This document shows, in pieces, positions 1 to 11,095 of a stretch of 64,000 nucleotides of DNA (its first letter is position 1; each line of letters opens with the position of its first letter). Location: NCBI GenBank assembly GCA_964036195.1, contig OZ038460.1, positions 1,925,504 to 1,989,503 of the forward strand. Reading direction: 5' to 3'. The position numbers were made by a program, and so were the translations under genes. This DNA is from Sphaerolaimus hirsutus (lineage: Eukaryota > Nematoda > Chromadorea > Monhysterida > Sphaerolaimidae). Below the pieces are notes generated by a model. It was not told the origin of the DNA. It searched no databases and was given only the letters and a program-made list of their open reading frames with translations.

Positions 1-263
1 ACTTACTTTTTATTGGCATCGGCGGAAAATTTCGTTTTTTTCAGTAGTGAATGCGAGTATTGTTGTAAGTATTTTACCTTGTGGATTTTGGTGGATATTT
101 ATGGGACTTTATTCAGATAAGGTACGGTAGATTTCACTGTAAAGTGTGCAGTCGATAAACTTGGTCGAAAATCAAATTCCCTTGTTTGAATACATACGCC
201 TCCACTCGAGAATGTGCATTTTTCGGCACAATTCACATGTTTTTGTAATATACATTAAAATAA
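1..263. other. AT-rich sequence without a gene; part of a dispersed repeat
   Basis: No coding frame is convincing here. Bases about 104-151 resemble 18206-18250 and 45194-45240; the shared core reads roughly GGTAGATTTCATTGTAAAG. This is therefore one end of a dispersed repeat rather than unique sequence. Confidence 0.5.
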
Positions 264-602
264 TATACCGTATTTGCTTGAATAGTTCCCCCCTTGAATA
301 ATTCTCATCCCCTCGAATAATCCACCCCTGTAAGACGAGTGGGGAAATAATAATTCCTCCCTTGAATAATTCCCCCCTTAAGAGACTTGATCAATTTGTT
401 GTGCCCAATTTTAACAAAAATGGCACATTATTGTGTTAACACAGCATTTTTCATCGAATGAGTTGATAGAATCACGGTTGAAAATTTTGACGAAATAATA
501 ATTACCCCCCTCGAATAATTCCGCCCCTCGAATAGTTCCCCCTCAAAAAAGTCTGACGAAATAATAATTCCCCAGGGGGATTATTCAAGCTAATACGGTA
601 TA
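264..602. mobile_element. TA-type MITE, CCGTATTT ends, CTTGAATAATTCCCCC unit
   Basis: Begins TATACCGTATTTGCTTGAAT and ends with the near inverted complement ATTCAAGCTAATACGGTATA. Near both ends it carries several copies of a TCGAATAATTCCCCCC-like unit, inverted at the right end. The interior (about 385-480) matches the copy at 45879-46191 over most of its length. TA flanks both CCG...CGG ends, so the target duplication is TA or the inverted repeat includes it. It has no coding capacity. Confidence 0.85.
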
Positions 603-2373
603 CGTATTTTGCTTGGGTGTACTTTTGATGTGTTTTGATTGATATTCATAAGCTTATTTGAGCCTGCAATAGTCTTCAGTTTTCCAACTATACCATGGTT
701 TATATGTCCCTGCTTGAATTCAATCCCCATCTCTTACACACTTTACAGTGTATCTATGTTTTAAAAAACAAGACAAAAATAGCAAAGAAACAACAGAAAC
801 CCAGTGATTTTCCGGCAAAACATCACATTTTATGCGTGAGCAAGAAAACTTGCATCAACACCCCCCCCCCCCATGTAAAATACTCGTATTTATTCAAAAA
901 TTTCCCACCCCAAAAACTCGGATGTTTGATCAGCAGAAGAAACAACAAGCGCTCACACCTGAGACTTGAGAAAAAAAGGAAAAAAATTTTTTGCCAAATT
1001 GTGTGCAAAAAAGTGTGCAAGAGCAATGTGGGTTTCTAATTTTGCAATTTCATTTGCGCACGGGCAAAAGTTTGCGCGCGCGGCAAAGCGGCAGGTGCAA
1101 AAATTGTCATGAGACTTATCTGACCGGCGGCACGGCACTGCGCAGCGGCGGAAAATTTGCAAAGTTTTATGCGAGTGATCTAAATAGTTGGTTAATGGTG
1201 GTAAAATGCTTTAAATGACTGTTAAAAATGAGAAAATATACAGAAGTTGTTTCTATGAATAAATAGGTAAATATATAAATACAAAGCTGGAGGGTAATCC
1301 ATTCTCAATTTTTAGGTGAAATGTTGAGTCATGAATCCATTTTTCATATCGCACTATAGATAACCATTTAAGTATTTACAAAAATGGGATATAAAAAGTG
1401 CCAGTAAACTTTGAACACATTTAAACACACTTTGAATCTTTAATTCACTGAACGATGTTTCCATATGACTTTACATGAAGACATTTGATAAACATTTACA
1501 TTCAATACATCAACAAATAAAAAGTCTAAACATACCAAACCCTATAACCCCCCCTCCCTCCCCCAATAACCCCCCCCCCCAATAACTCCAACCCCCCAAT
1601 AACCCCCCCCCGGCAATGTCAACTGGCGCTAGCACACAGAGACAAGTGCAAACTTCCACAGTGGTGCATTCATGACAGCGGCACATATAACTTGCCCAAC
1701 AACAAGTAAAGTAACGAACTTAACTCTGTTAAAGGCTGGCGCACACTTGGTTTTAGTTGTGGAAAATGAGAATATTTGGAAAGGGTGATTTTGATGATAA
1801 CCAGGAAAAATACAACAATGAGTGGATGGAGGGGGGGGGGCTTTTTGAATTTCGCGGGGAATAGTCCTTGGCAGACACCCCCCAAAGAAAAAAAGGGTAA
1901 TCTAACACCAAAAAGCTTCACCCATCCCCGATAAAAATCGAGCCCCACCCCCTAAATAATCCAAAATCACTTTCACCCCAAAATAATTCATCATCACTTT
2001 CACCCCCCCAACCACAAAAATAAAAAAGAAACCGAAAAAATACGAAAAAGTATGCGCCGCACCTAAATCGCAGTATGAAATATAAGGGGGCATTTATCAA
2101 ACGTGCGCGTGCGCTACTAGTTTAGTCTGCATGAGACAACTTCTTAATCAACACATTGGGCGCGGGCACTTTAACCGCAACTTTAAAGTGAAAGCAATCT
2201 AATTAAAGTTGGCAACTTTACTGCGGCCGCCGCGCGACACTTTAGATGGATAAACACAATGTGGGAAGGATGTGTGTATTTATTTAAGAGGATGAACGAA
2301 TGAGGTAAGTTTCTGATGCGGTTGAAAAAAAATTGTGTTGGAATGATGAAATGGAATAAAATCGAATTGATAT
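603..2373. other. Gene-free stretch with short low-complexity tracts
   Basis: Holds a C-run at 871-882, GC-rich sequence at 1075-1150, a CCCCCAATAA-type tract at about 1543-1614 and a CACCCC-rich stretch at 1875-2010 in which CACTTTCACCCC occurs twice. Open frames here are short, overlap on both strands and mostly lack ATG. I see no gene. Confidence 0.5.
1543..1614. repeat. CCCCCAATAA-type low-complexity tract
   Basis: Irregular alternation of C-runs with AATAA. It resembles the subterminal CCCCCC(T)AATAA blocks of the CCGTATTT MITEs, but no terminal inverted repeat was found, so it may be a relic. Confidence 0.5.
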
Positions 2374-2639
2374 TAGGGTTCAAACGGGATTGACTTTTCG
2401 GGATCGGGACTGGGAAAACTGAATCATGATCGGGATTTTGACAAGGTTCTGCTAATAAGGTTTCTTTTCTAAATTTTTTTCTAAAACACACTTCAACGCC
2501 AGAGAAGTGGCATAAAGCAAACTGGACGTCTCCGTTCACACTTACCAGTGCAAAAAAAATCATTTTTCCACTAATTTTTCCGGGATCGGCATTGGCGTGA
2601 CGGGATTAGGATCGGGATCCGAATCCAATTTGAATCCTA
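2374..2639. mobile_element. Degenerate hAT-type MITE, TAGGGTTCAAAC ends, GGGATCGGGA words
   Basis: Left end TAGGGTTCAAACGGGAT matches the intact copy at 28756. The right end has decayed to ATCCAATTTGAATCCTA. Words such as GGGATCGGGA flank a non-repetitive centre. No target duplication survives. It is assigned to hAT through the intact relative, which has an 8-bp duplication. Part of a 126-codon minus-strand frame overlaps it, but that frame is mostly repeat. Confidence 0.7.
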
Positions 2640-3663
2640 ATATCGATAATTTTAAATATATTTGATAATACCCTATAGAATATCGATAATTTTGAAAAAC
2701 AATCGACAATAAAAATGCCAAATCTTTCAAAAAACACATTTAAACACCACAGCAGGGGGTAAAAAATCATTCCTCAACACCTACAGCGCAAAGTTTCGAG
2801 ACAAAGTGTTTCACACAGTTAGGTGTGATCCCGATATGTAAATACATACATATGATTCATGCGACATCAAATAATAATGCATACATAACAAACATTGCGT
2901 AAAGTACATGTACATACTAATACTTGGTCTGATTCAAAATTAGTGGGGCAGTTTAGTTTCGGGAGTAATTTGTGCTACTTAAATGTGTATGAATGTGTTC
3001 AATATTATGAGAATACTCATGTTTTCCACTGATTTGCAAGAATTTTAGGTGCCAATTAAACAAGTAGATAAGTGACAAGAAAAGTAGTAAATGATGGTAA
3101 AGTTATCAGTGGAGTCATGTGGCAAGTGAACTTGTAAATTAAAATACCTGTCAATCGACTATCCACCCTACAACGTTACTTATTACTTACCAATTTTTGC
3201 CACTTATCTTTAGATTTGGATCAAAAAAAAATAAGCTAGCCATGCATATGACATTTTTCAGGCAAACAGAAGATTTCTGGTCAAATTAACATGGTATCTG
3301 AAACTTCACTTAAAACTTAAAACTTTTCCATTGAACTTTACCAGTTAATTAAAAGTTATCAAATTTGTAATTGACAGATGATAGTTTCAAGAAACAAAAG
3401 TTTTGGATTATTGTTGTGTTGTTGAATAAAATGATATCATATTTTACATTTTCAGAAATCCTTGTTTATACTGGGCTAATATTTACCACAAACAATAAAT
3501 AAGTTCATCACAATATTCATTACATTGTCCCACCACTTCTGGAACAGACTATGTATTCTAAGTACTACATATCTAAATACACAATGTTCAAGTGGACTAC
3601 AAACAGAGAAACACACCAGTACAGAAGTTGCGTAAAAAACCTCAAACTTGGCACAGTGAAAAC
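2640..3663. other. AT-rich unique stretch
   Basis: TATCGATAATTTT occurs twice near 2640-2695, and AAGTGACAAG-type words lie at 3060-3130. No convincing frame, RNA gene or complete mobile element is visible. Confidence 0.4.
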
Positions 3664-3804
3664 ACCAGGGCTAAAATCTAATTAGAACTTAAGGCGCCCT
3701 GAGTGAAAGAATTTAAGCGCGTCCAGCGCACAGATTCAAGCATTTACTCCCCTGTTCAGCGCCTTACGTGCGCCTTACATTCAAATTGAAATTGGGACCA
3801 GGGT
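3664..3804. mobile_element. Short MITE with AAGGCGCC / GGCGCCTTA subterminal words
   Basis: Imperfect inverted ends: CCAGGGCTAAAATCTAATTA on the left, and sequence near 3780-3803 whose complement begins CCTGGTCCCAATTTCAATT. Inside are ACTTAAGGCGCC and GCGCCTTAC in inverted order. Relatives are at 8783-8876, 13975-14165, 26095-26146 and 29675-29716. Confidence 0.6.
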
Positions 3805-3984
3805 AAAGCGAGGGCTAACAGTATTTATGACTCATGACATTGCCTCCATGCATCAAGTTGAAGTCTTTTTATGCACTCAGTTTGATGCACATTTTTGATG
3901 ATCAACCTTTTTTCTAAATATAGTCACTGTGTTTCAAGTTTCATTTTTTTAAATTATCAAAAAATAGTGATAGACAAGAATATC

Positions 3985-4168
3985 ATGCTTGTTTACAAAT
4001 ACTTTTTTAAATTTTTTTGCATTTCTTCACAATTACGTTTTCTGTACTCGCATACTTTCAGAGTAAGTGAGACCCAGTATTTTTTCGGGAGGAAACGTAA
4101 ACGTATTTACGCAGTACTCGAGTATACGTATTTATCGAGTAAACGTAAATACGTTTTAACAACTATGC
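3985..4168. mobile_element. Relic of a CAGAGTTG hAT element (ACGTAAACGTA words)
   Basis: ACGTAAACGTATTTACG-type words in both orientations lead into TACGTTTTAACAACTATG, a one-base variant of the CAACTCTG terminus seen at 25735 and 31122. The left end is not clear. The 105-codon frame at 3895-4212 runs through it and is not considered a gene. Confidence 0.55.
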
Positions 4169-4559
4169 TACAGAAACGACTGAGACTACAAATTGAGCAC
4201 ATGAAACGCTGACTCAACCAATTCAAAACTTGCGTCATGCAATTAACCGACCATGGCATTTTAAATTAATTGAATTTGTTGTTATTTTTATTTACATACA
4301 GCCAGGAAGTCAGGAAAATTACAAGATATTTCAGAATAGAACAGGATTTATTATAAAACAGTACTCGAGAGGGAATAATTTACGAAATAAATATCAATTG
4401 AACGTTATTCACGAATTAAATTGCAGATGCTCAAGGGGCCCATTCTGAAAATTTTCAACTGTGAATTCAAAAATCAGGACAAGCCACAATTTTTTACCAT
4501 TTGTCAACCCTCAGTAAAAATTTACTTAAAAATTTCAATCCTCATCAAAACTGCAGTAA

Positions 4560-4655
4560 AATTTTCAGTTGACACTTGACAAGCAATTCGCAACTTTTCT
4601 CCATTCTTGACACTTAACTAGTCACTTGTCAAGTTGCACAATTGAATCCACCCTT
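4560..4655. repeat. GACACTTGACAAG-rich repeat
   Basis: TTGACACTTGACAAGCAATT and TCACTTGTCAAGTTGCAC face each other as imperfect inverted words, as in the CTGGGGCCAATTCC MITEs. True ends were not found. Confidence 0.4.
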
Positions 4656-4940
4656 ATTTGCATGCAACTTTATGCTTAGTCACACTCGCAAATCTATTAG
4701 CATTTGTATGCTAGAAGTCGGATGCGTAAAAACGTGAACACATCGGGCAGAAAAGAATACAGTTTTTTGCTATTTAAACCCATACTTTTGCACACAGGAA
4801 ACGTTTTTTAAGCGACAAAAAAAGTGACAACAAAAAGGCGCCACTTTTTCGATGGAATGCCGTCTGCATAACTTTACGAATTTCCGACCGCGCCCGAGCA
4901 CAATGGCCGCCGTTGAATATTTGAAGCAACACAAGTGATT

Positions 4941-5131
4941 GCGGCACAATTCCAATTTATGTCAAGTGACAAGTTTCAATCTTGACAAGTGTCAATATTG
5001 TCAATTAAAAATCGCGCGAAAACCTTGAACAAAATATAACTGAAACTGAAACTTCGCTTGCCATTTCACAGGGCATTTTACATGACTTTGCGTGACATTT
5101 GACATTTGACAAAGTTTGGAATTGTGCCCAG
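4941..5131. mobile_element. MITE with GGCACAATTCCAA ends and TGTCAAGTGAC words
   Basis: Left GGCACAATTCCAATTTATG and right TTTGGAATTGTGCCCAG form a terminal inverted repeat. Subterminal words are TCAAGTGACAAG and CATTTGACATTTGACAAAG. It belongs with the CTGGGGCCAATT group. Confidence 0.65.
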
Positions 5132-5575
5132 GTGAAAACCAAGGCACACCTCACTTTTCAGTGCTCGATTCAAAGCGGCCTACAAACAGGATATGTAATT
5201 CGGAACAGATAAAACTAGGGAATGGCCGCGCTATCTGCGAGTTGTTTTTTTTTAAGAAATGCATCGCACTACATTTTGTGTGTGCACTCGCGGACACTAC
5301 TTCAGGGGGGGTCCCCAAGGGGGTGCGGACGACTACCCCCCCCCCCTGGATTGAACATTGAAGCATTGAAAAATGGATCATTTTGAGAAAATAGTATTGA
5401 ACATGAGCTCAGAAAATCGTTCAAAATTAAAATATCTCTCGAAATAATTTTTTTGGATCTCCGTCAGAAGGAGTTGACTGATTGCTCGTTCCAGTCAACT
5501 TAAAGGTGTCTGTGATTGATCAGTTTTCAATATTTCGTTTGTCAACTAGTTTGAAAGCCGCCATTGATTTCACAC

Positions 5576-5823
5576 ATACCGTATTTCCTCGAAATACCCC
5601 CCTCAAAATGGGCACTATGAATTTGCGGTCCGGAAAATGCAACACAGACGTTCAAAACACTTACTGTGTTACGTTAGAACATCATTTATACCATCTACAT
5701 CCTTATATAAGGCTGTAAAAACTTATAAATGGTGGTTATTGTAGCATTTTTCACGTTTTTTCTCTCAAAATTTTCACTCTGAAAAAATAAACCCCCGGGG
5801 GGTAATTCGAGGAAATACGGTAT
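5576..5823. mobile_element. TA-type MITE, CCGTATTTCCTCGAAATACCCCC ends
   Basis: Starts ATACCGTATTTCCTCGAAAT and ends TTCGAGGAAATACGGTAT. A block of C follows the left end and precedes the right one. The interior (5630-5770) matches, in inverted orientation, the two halves of the interrupted copy at 54502-55593, so this copy serves as its uninterrupted reference. TA lies at both borders. Confidence 0.9.
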
Positions 5824-5877
5824 TTACATATCAACCTATCAAAAACGCATTTACCAAGAAACTGTACACGGACCCCC

Positions 5878-5904
5878 GGGGGTCTCCAAAATTTGGAGAC
5901 CCCC
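5878..5904. repeat. Perfect palindrome GGGGGTCTCC...GGAGACCCCC
   Basis: A 27-bp perfect inverted repeat centred on AAAATTT. The GGTCTCC word recurs at 28305, 30448, 31620, 33170, 35460, 37690 and 38000, always next to G or C runs. Confidence 0.7.
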
Positions 5905-6247
5905 GAATCAAGTATTAAAAAGACCCCAACTGTTGCGCAATTTCATTTCCATTTCTCAGTTGAACTATGGTAGGCTATAAAAAGTGCGAGCACTGTTTTT
6001 GTGCAGTTTTTGTAGAAGCGAAAGTCAAGTACGGGAAATGGCCTATTTGAGTGAGAGAAACAGCTTTCTTTGAACTGAGGAAACATGAACTACCGTAAGA
6101 CTTTGAATTGAAAGTATTCAAATAATCGTGGAAAATGGGGACACTTTTCAGGACGAAACGTACTTTTTCAAGTGTCAAAGAAAGTGGCAAGTGGTGAGAA
6201 AAGTTTAATTTGTGGGTCAAGTGACAGCGAAAGTTTAATGTAAGCTA

Positions 6248-6492
6248 TACTCCGGTTACTTTACACCCTGCACGCGTGGTTCCCGCTGGAAGTGTGCCAA
6301 CGATGGTTAACGCGTCCGAGTTTCATAAAAAGATGACAAAATTGATTGTTGTTATAATGTTATTCATTAACATATTCACATCGATGAATTTTTTCATATT
6401 TTTACGAAAATCGAATGATTTAATAATCATTGGCACGCTTCCAAAACGAGACATAAATCAGTGCGAGGGCAGAGTATCACGTACGCCGAGTA
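6248..6492. mobile_element. TA-flanked MITE, TACTC(C/G)G ends
   Basis: 245 bp from TACTCCGGTTAC to CGCCGAGTA, with TA on both sides. The interior has a second inverted repeat (GGAAGTGTGCCAACGATG / CATTGGCACGCTTCC). The copy at 43377-43621 is also 245 bp, inverted and very similar by eye; 53755-53984 is a third, more diverged copy. The frame at 6276-6572 lies inside it and is not a gene. Confidence 0.85.
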
Positions 6493-7261
6493 TACATATT
6501 ATTAGTCGACACTTTTCTTGTCACTTGATTACCTTGTCACCAATTGGCACTAGAACAAAAATATTATGGTAATGATTTATGCGAATGAATAAAAATTCGC
6601 CCCAGTAAAAAGTATGTTCGCTCTCGATATATAACAAAGGCCGTTTGAATACTTTGAATGTAGTAATAAATATCCGACTAATTGTTTTTTCAAAAATATT
6701 TACAAGCCGAGCTCAAGGCACATCAAATATTGGCACCGATCCAAGAAAAGGCATAAATAAGCGATAAGTTCGAAAACTTGAATAATTTTCAAACAATACC
6801 GGAAATAAATGCCAGGTGCCGAAAAAAATACATAAAAAGTGTTCAGTGCGTAAAATACAACACTTTGTTTATTTTACGGGTTGCAGAAAATTTAAAAAAG
6901 GAACTAACAAACGGGTATCGATTGCGGAATTGTTACGCTTTTCCGCGGTGTGAAAATGCAATATATTTAGAATAGCATACAGTAATCAGTCGATTAGCCA
7001 GCCAACGCAATTAGAAATTTTCAGCCTGAAAGAAAAAATAGTTTTTAATGATCAATTTTTAATGAAAAGTCAAAAATCACTTATTCTATCAATCGACAAA
7101 TTACGGTAGTAAAGAGTGTTCACAAGTTGTGCACTGCGTTGCAAAAACTCTAAAAATATTACACTAAGGATAGTGATGGAAAAGTGTTAAAATTAAGGCG
7201 TCTTTCAACGAAACTTTTCTCAAAATAAAAATGCAGAGCGATTTTTCTATCCGTAAAATCC

Positions 7262-7420
7262 CGTGCCGTCACGCACCCTGTAAAGTGTACATAAAAGTGT
7301 CAAAGTCATGTAATATGTCAATAAAAGAAAAAAGAAAACATTTTTGACTGAACTTGGGCATTTTTCATGACAACTAACAAATTTAAATGTCATTTTATTG
7401 GGTGCGGGACTGCCACCAGG
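7262..7420. mobile_element. MITE with GGCAGTCCCGCACCC ends
   Basis: Left GTGCCGTCACGCACCCTGTA pairs with right GGGTGCGGGACTGCCACCAG. Between them are GTGTCAAAGTCATG-type words and a TTTTGACTGAAC centre. It belongs to the group with copies at 20824, 26303, 26549, 31391, 37448, 39307, 40003, 45275, 61710 and 62985. Confidence 0.7.
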
Positions 7421-7615
7421 AAAGAAATACCAGCGCCATGGCGCCTTAAAACCACTAATTAAGAGTGAAAACCACCGACTTTTACACACAAACACAGTGG
7501 CCTTACTTTACTATTTATTGTGTAAAAATGGGAGTTTTTCCGGACAAGCAGCAACTGTCGCAAAAATTTTGGCAATGTGTCAATTCGTCAAAAATTGTGG
7601 CTTGTGAAAGTGTGC

Positions 7616-7806
7616 CACATTTGGAGCCAATTTCAAGTGTCAAGTTGTCAAGAATTGAGAAAAGTTACAAATGAATGTTTAATATTTATCGACGAAAAAT
7701 TCACTTAACGGTTACTTTTTGGGGATACTTATCGCCCTGAAATTTAACAAGCGATTTGTAACTTTGTCGACACTTGACAATTGAAAATGAGAGGAATTGG
7801 CCCCAG
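7616..7806. mobile_element. MITE with GGxGCCAATT ends and ACTTGACA words
   Basis: Left TTGGAGCCAATTTCAAGTGT and right GAGAGGAATTGGCCCC are imperfect inverted ends. TCAAGTTGTCAAG and CGACACTTGACAATT are subterminal. Same group as 4941-5131 and 10040-10394. Confidence 0.6.
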
Positions 7807-7932
7807 GATGGTGTAACGGACGCCAAAAATTAGTTGGGATATCGGTTTTGCTAAAGTGTGAAGCGACATGTGCCGCTGCAGAGGCGAAAAATCTCACTTA
7901 TTGTGAAATATTCCTCTGAATATATACACTCA

Positions 7933-8181
7933 CTAGTTGACAAGGACGCCAAATGTCAACTGGTTCCCATCCCAATTCAAAGCTTGCTTACGAGCCGCCG
8001 AACGACGATCAAATATAAAAGTGTTGAATCATGTTGCAAATGAAGCTGTAGCGTTGAAGAAATATTACAGTGCACAAGGCTGGAATGAAGTATATGTGTA
8101 CACAATAATGCATAGCGTTACTCGTGAGCAAGCTTTGAATTGGGACTGGAACCAGTTGACATTAGGTATCCTTGTCAACTG
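7933..8181. mobile_element. Long-inverted-repeat MITE, CTAGTTGACA ends
   Basis: The left arm (CTAGTTGACAAGGACGCCAA continuing through CAATTCAAAGCTTGC) is mirrored by the right arm (GCAAGCTTTGAATTGGGAC through CCTTGTCAAC), giving arms of about 55 bp. The left arm recurs alone at 49486-49575. The 139-codon frame crossing it is repeat-derived. Confidence 0.8.
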
Positions 8182-8782
8182 TTATGTGGTGCCAATTCCC
8201 CGCCGCTGCAGAATATTTATTTACAAGCCGCGGGGCCGTCTGTTGTATTCTGGACAAAAACTGAACACACATTTTTACTCACTCGCTTACTACAAAATGG
8301 GAACTTATGTACACAAATTGCGAAAAGCGACGCTGTACAAAAAAAGTTTCAAATGACAAACGAGCGCTACCGTAACCGGATGAAAAGGAAATTTAGATTT
8401 TTTTGTTTTGAAAGTTTTTTAGAGGAAATTGGGTGGGCTGCCAAAATGATTTTATGAGTTATCAAAGTGCTCGAAAATGGAAGTAAAAATATTATCCAAG
8501 GTGTGTTACCGGGTGATGTCAGATTTCGTCGGATAAAAAAATGAATATACATTCAACGCCAAATTAAATACTCATAACGATCGGAAATAACACAGCACTC
8601 AATTCTGAATAAATGTAAAAACCTACCCACCCTGTAACGCCCATTATTTCGCTAGCTGGGATTACAGCACATTTAAGAGTTTTCTCAATTTTCCGACGGC
8701 AGTAACTCTTCAAAAAGTGATAGTTTCTGAACAGTCGCGCGCCTGGCACCAAAAGCATAAACATTGTACCCGGGTTTACAGG

Positions 8783-8876
8783 GTGGCCCAAGTTGGGAAT
8801 TTAATTAGAATGTAAGGCGCACTAGATAAGGCGCCTTAAGTGCGCCCTACATTCTACTTGAATTTATAGCGCAGGG
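8783..8876. mobile_element. Short GGCGCCTTA-type MITE
   Basis: AATTTAATTAGAATGTAAGG faces CCCTACATTCTACTTGAATT, with AAGGCGC words between. Same group as 3664-3804. Confidence 0.55.
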
Positions 8877-8967
8877 GTTTGATTGATTTTGGAACTGTGA
8901 GTGGTTGGATAAGAATAACTGCTGACATGTGACAAGAAAAGTGGTACCTAATTTGTAGTTTTCAAAT

Positions 8968-9055
8968 TGGATTGACTTTTTGGGATAGCGATAGGGATTG
9001 GTGTTTTGAACTTTCGGGATTGGGATCAGGATATGGGATTGGAATTATATTTTGC
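8968..9055. mobile_element. Relic of the GGGATTGACTTTTCGGGAT hAT MITE
   Basis: GGATTGACTTTTTGGGAT followed by GGGATTGG and GGGATCAGGATATGGGATT words matches the left end of 2374-2639. Neither terminus is intact. Confidence 0.5.
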
Positions 9056-10039
9056 ATTCATCAATTTAACCAAGGTTATAAGTTGACTGTCACTTATCAC
9101 TTCTTTTAATCCTTTATTGTCACATCTCAAAATGTGGAAAGGTGGAATTGATCGAGGAGAGTCATTCTTTTCCTCACTCATAACTTATTTAAATTAAGTA
9201 TTTTCAAGGGGAAACTTATTCAAGGATTTATGGTATATAGAATTAGAATCCTACAGTCAATGCATTTACAGTGCCTTTGGTAGTCTGGTATTGGATAGCT
9301 GAGAAAATGATTATGCACAATTCGTTTCGTTAGAATCAGACACGACCCACAAAAAATGCAAATTTGCAAATTCACGTGAGCCACCCGGCAAACACCAATT
9401 TTTTGTCGAGTTCGAGAAAAGTGAAACTGTTCCTGATGGCGCGCCACTTTAAAGTGATCTGTGGGAAACGGGGGGGGGCGGCACAATCGACTCTTATTTC
9501 GCCATTTTTACGGCCAACTTTTCGCGCGATTTTTGCGGCGCGCAAAAATTTAAAGCCGAAAAATTCCGAAAACAGCCGTGCGCCAGTCAAGAATTTTAAC
9601 GGGGCTTTTAAAAAAGTTGGAATTCGCCGCGGCACGATTGCGAAAGTGCTTACAAAATTGATCCCGAAACATATACTTGATTTACTCGATGCCAATGTGA
9701 CAATGTGACAAAGTATTTTCATTCATAAAAATCAATTACCAAACCCCAAATTCAACTACAAATATAACCCCTAATCCCAACCCCAACCCCCAGCTCAAAA
9801 AAACCCTCACTACACAACAACCCTACCCACTGTTAAGCAGGGAGCATATACCTACACATCTAAATGAATATATAGCGCCGCTACAGTAACACAGCGCAGC
9901 GCACACCATAACACAAACCGGGGGGGGGGTGTTTGTAGCCGCGAACAAAGAAACAAAGAAACGCAGTGCTCTGCGGCGCCGACGGCAAATCAAGGGCCGC
10001 CCGGCAATTTCATAGCCGCCCTACTGCAGGGGGGGGGTG
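9056..10039. other. Mixed stretch: unique AT-rich DNA, then GC-rich patches
   Basis: 9060-9360 is AT-rich with no signal. 9430-9640 is CpG-rich with GCGCGC words and open frames on both strands (114 and 116 codons); neither has a recognisable domain and the two-strand openness reflects composition. 9760-9830 is an AACCCC/ACCCC-rich tract. 9900-10035 contains G-runs and GCCGC words. Confidence 0.4.
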
Positions 10040-10394
10040 CCTGGGCACGGTTTTAGGACATGTCAAGTGGTGGGACAAGTGATTGACAAGTGGAGGGAGG
10101 TTAATGATTTGTTGTGAAGTCATGTGGAGGGGAGAACTGGGTTGGAATTTGGCTGGTTGCCAAGTGACAGGGAAAGTGATTTGTGGTGAGTCAAGTGACA
10201 ATTGAACTTTAAGTTACAAGTAAGATTGTAAATGAGAACAACTTGTGCATCTAATAAACCACACACCAATTTTCTCACCACTCGTGCAAAATCGACCCAC
10301 TTGAATATCTGATCAACACTGACACTTGACAAACACTTGACACTTTTCACTTCTCACCACTTGACAAAATGATAAATCAAAAACCGGCCCCAGG
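10040..10394. mobile_element. MITE with CCTGGG ends, CAAGTGGTG words
   Basis: Left CCTGGGCACGGTTTTAGG and right AAAAACCGGCCCCAGG are inverted ends of about 355 bp. Inside are repeated CAAGTGGTGAGAC- and GACACTTGAC-like words in opposite orientations. Its right border abuts the candidate exon at 10395-10510. Confidence 0.65.
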
Positions 10395-10510
10395 TGGGGT
10401 TGCACAGGCAGGCAAACCGAGCAGAGCATGTGCTCCTTCATCACCAGCTTCATGTGCTCTTTGTTTCGCATGAACACACCGGCGCACATCCGGCCGCCAC
10501 AGATTTGATC
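10395..10510 (-). CDS. Candidate exon, Cys-rich (C-x4-C ... C-x2-C), function unknown
   Basis: On the minus strand, the frame starting at 10510 gives DQICGGRMCAGVFMRNK, then a Lys/His/Met-rich stretch, then MLCSVCLPV. It has a C-x4-C pair, alternating H/K residues suggesting a helix, and a C-x2-C pair, as in small zinc-binding modules. Codon choice (CAC, AAG, CTG, GTG, GAG, ATG) and local G+C stand out sharply from the AT-rich surroundings. No clear splice sites: the nearest upstream AG precedes a run of ten C, and downstream is the MITE at 10040-10394. It could be an exon of a host gene, an exon fragment carried by a transposon, or chance. I do not recognise the family. The segments at 10964-11095 and 11451-11543 on the same strand may belong with it. 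Confidence 0.3.
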
Positions 10511-10963
10511 ATTTGAGGGGGGGGGGCTATTTATTATTTATATGTTGGTTTTGAGTTGACGGTGGGAGTTGACGGTTTTGTATCATATGTGGTGAGGCGG
10601 TTTGTGATGTGTCAAGTGTTTAGGGATTGCTACGAATTGCGTTTTAAGTGTCGAATAGTTTCAAGGGTTTTGATTTTCAGACTTTTTTCGAACTTTTTGG
10701 CACTTCATATGTACAGTATAATGAGAAAGTTCAATTTATTCTACCGATATTTTGCAAAAGGCTATTTGCATTTTCGATATATCTACCTAACTACAATAGG
10801 AGTTATGTACAAAGCAAAAACAGAAAGTAAAATTGGCAAAAAAGTGACAATAAAACGCAATGAGGAAATAAATTCATGAAGAAATAAACAACTTATGCTG
10901 TCACTTCAAAATGTTTCTCATCACTTAAGAGCATCAAAATGTCAACTCAAAATTGTCAAAAAT
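10511..10963. other. No supported gene; GAGTTGACGG words
   Basis: Contains a G-run at 10517-10526, two GAGTTGACGG(T) words at 10553-10577 and AT-rich sequence. A 107-codon plus-strand frame (10556-10879) has no domain and no codon preference. If the flanking candidate exons are one gene, this would be an intron. Confidence 0.35.
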
Positions 10964-11095
10964 TCAAAATTCAAGTGCCAAATCTGCACTCAGCCCATCC
11001 AGCTCCATTTGATGGAGCATTTCCAACGTTTTAAATGTGTTTTTCACAGTCCAAACCATGCATTTTATGCCCGGGCACCGGAGCAATGCGCCCAG
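10964..11095 (-). CDS. Candidate exon, C-x4-C module, unknown function
   Basis: The minus-strand frame is open for 43 codons from 11095, just after a TAG that could be the end of an AG splice acceptor (CTTTCGTAG). It reads LGALLRCPGIKCMVWTVKN followed by a Leu/Met/His-rich segment. C-x4-C with the same spacing as at 10395-10510, followed by a probable helix, suggests a repeated module; this is an inference from a very short match. The plus-strand frame 10895-11131 overlaps it and is the alternative reading. Random frames of this length are common in this window. Confidence 0.2.
   Translation of the reverse strand: MGALLRCPGIKCMVWTVKNTFKTLEMLHQMELDGLSADLALEF

Noticed and set aside
1540-1620. 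C-rich AATAACCCCCC tract considered as a telomere-like repeat
   Set aside because: The unit is irregular and resembles the subterminal blocks of the CCGTATTT MITEs; no regular TTAGGG-type unit.
9364-9722. Overlapping 114- and 116-codon frames on opposite strands
   Set aside because: Both-strand openness in a CpG-rich patch; residue patterns mirror each other and show no family.
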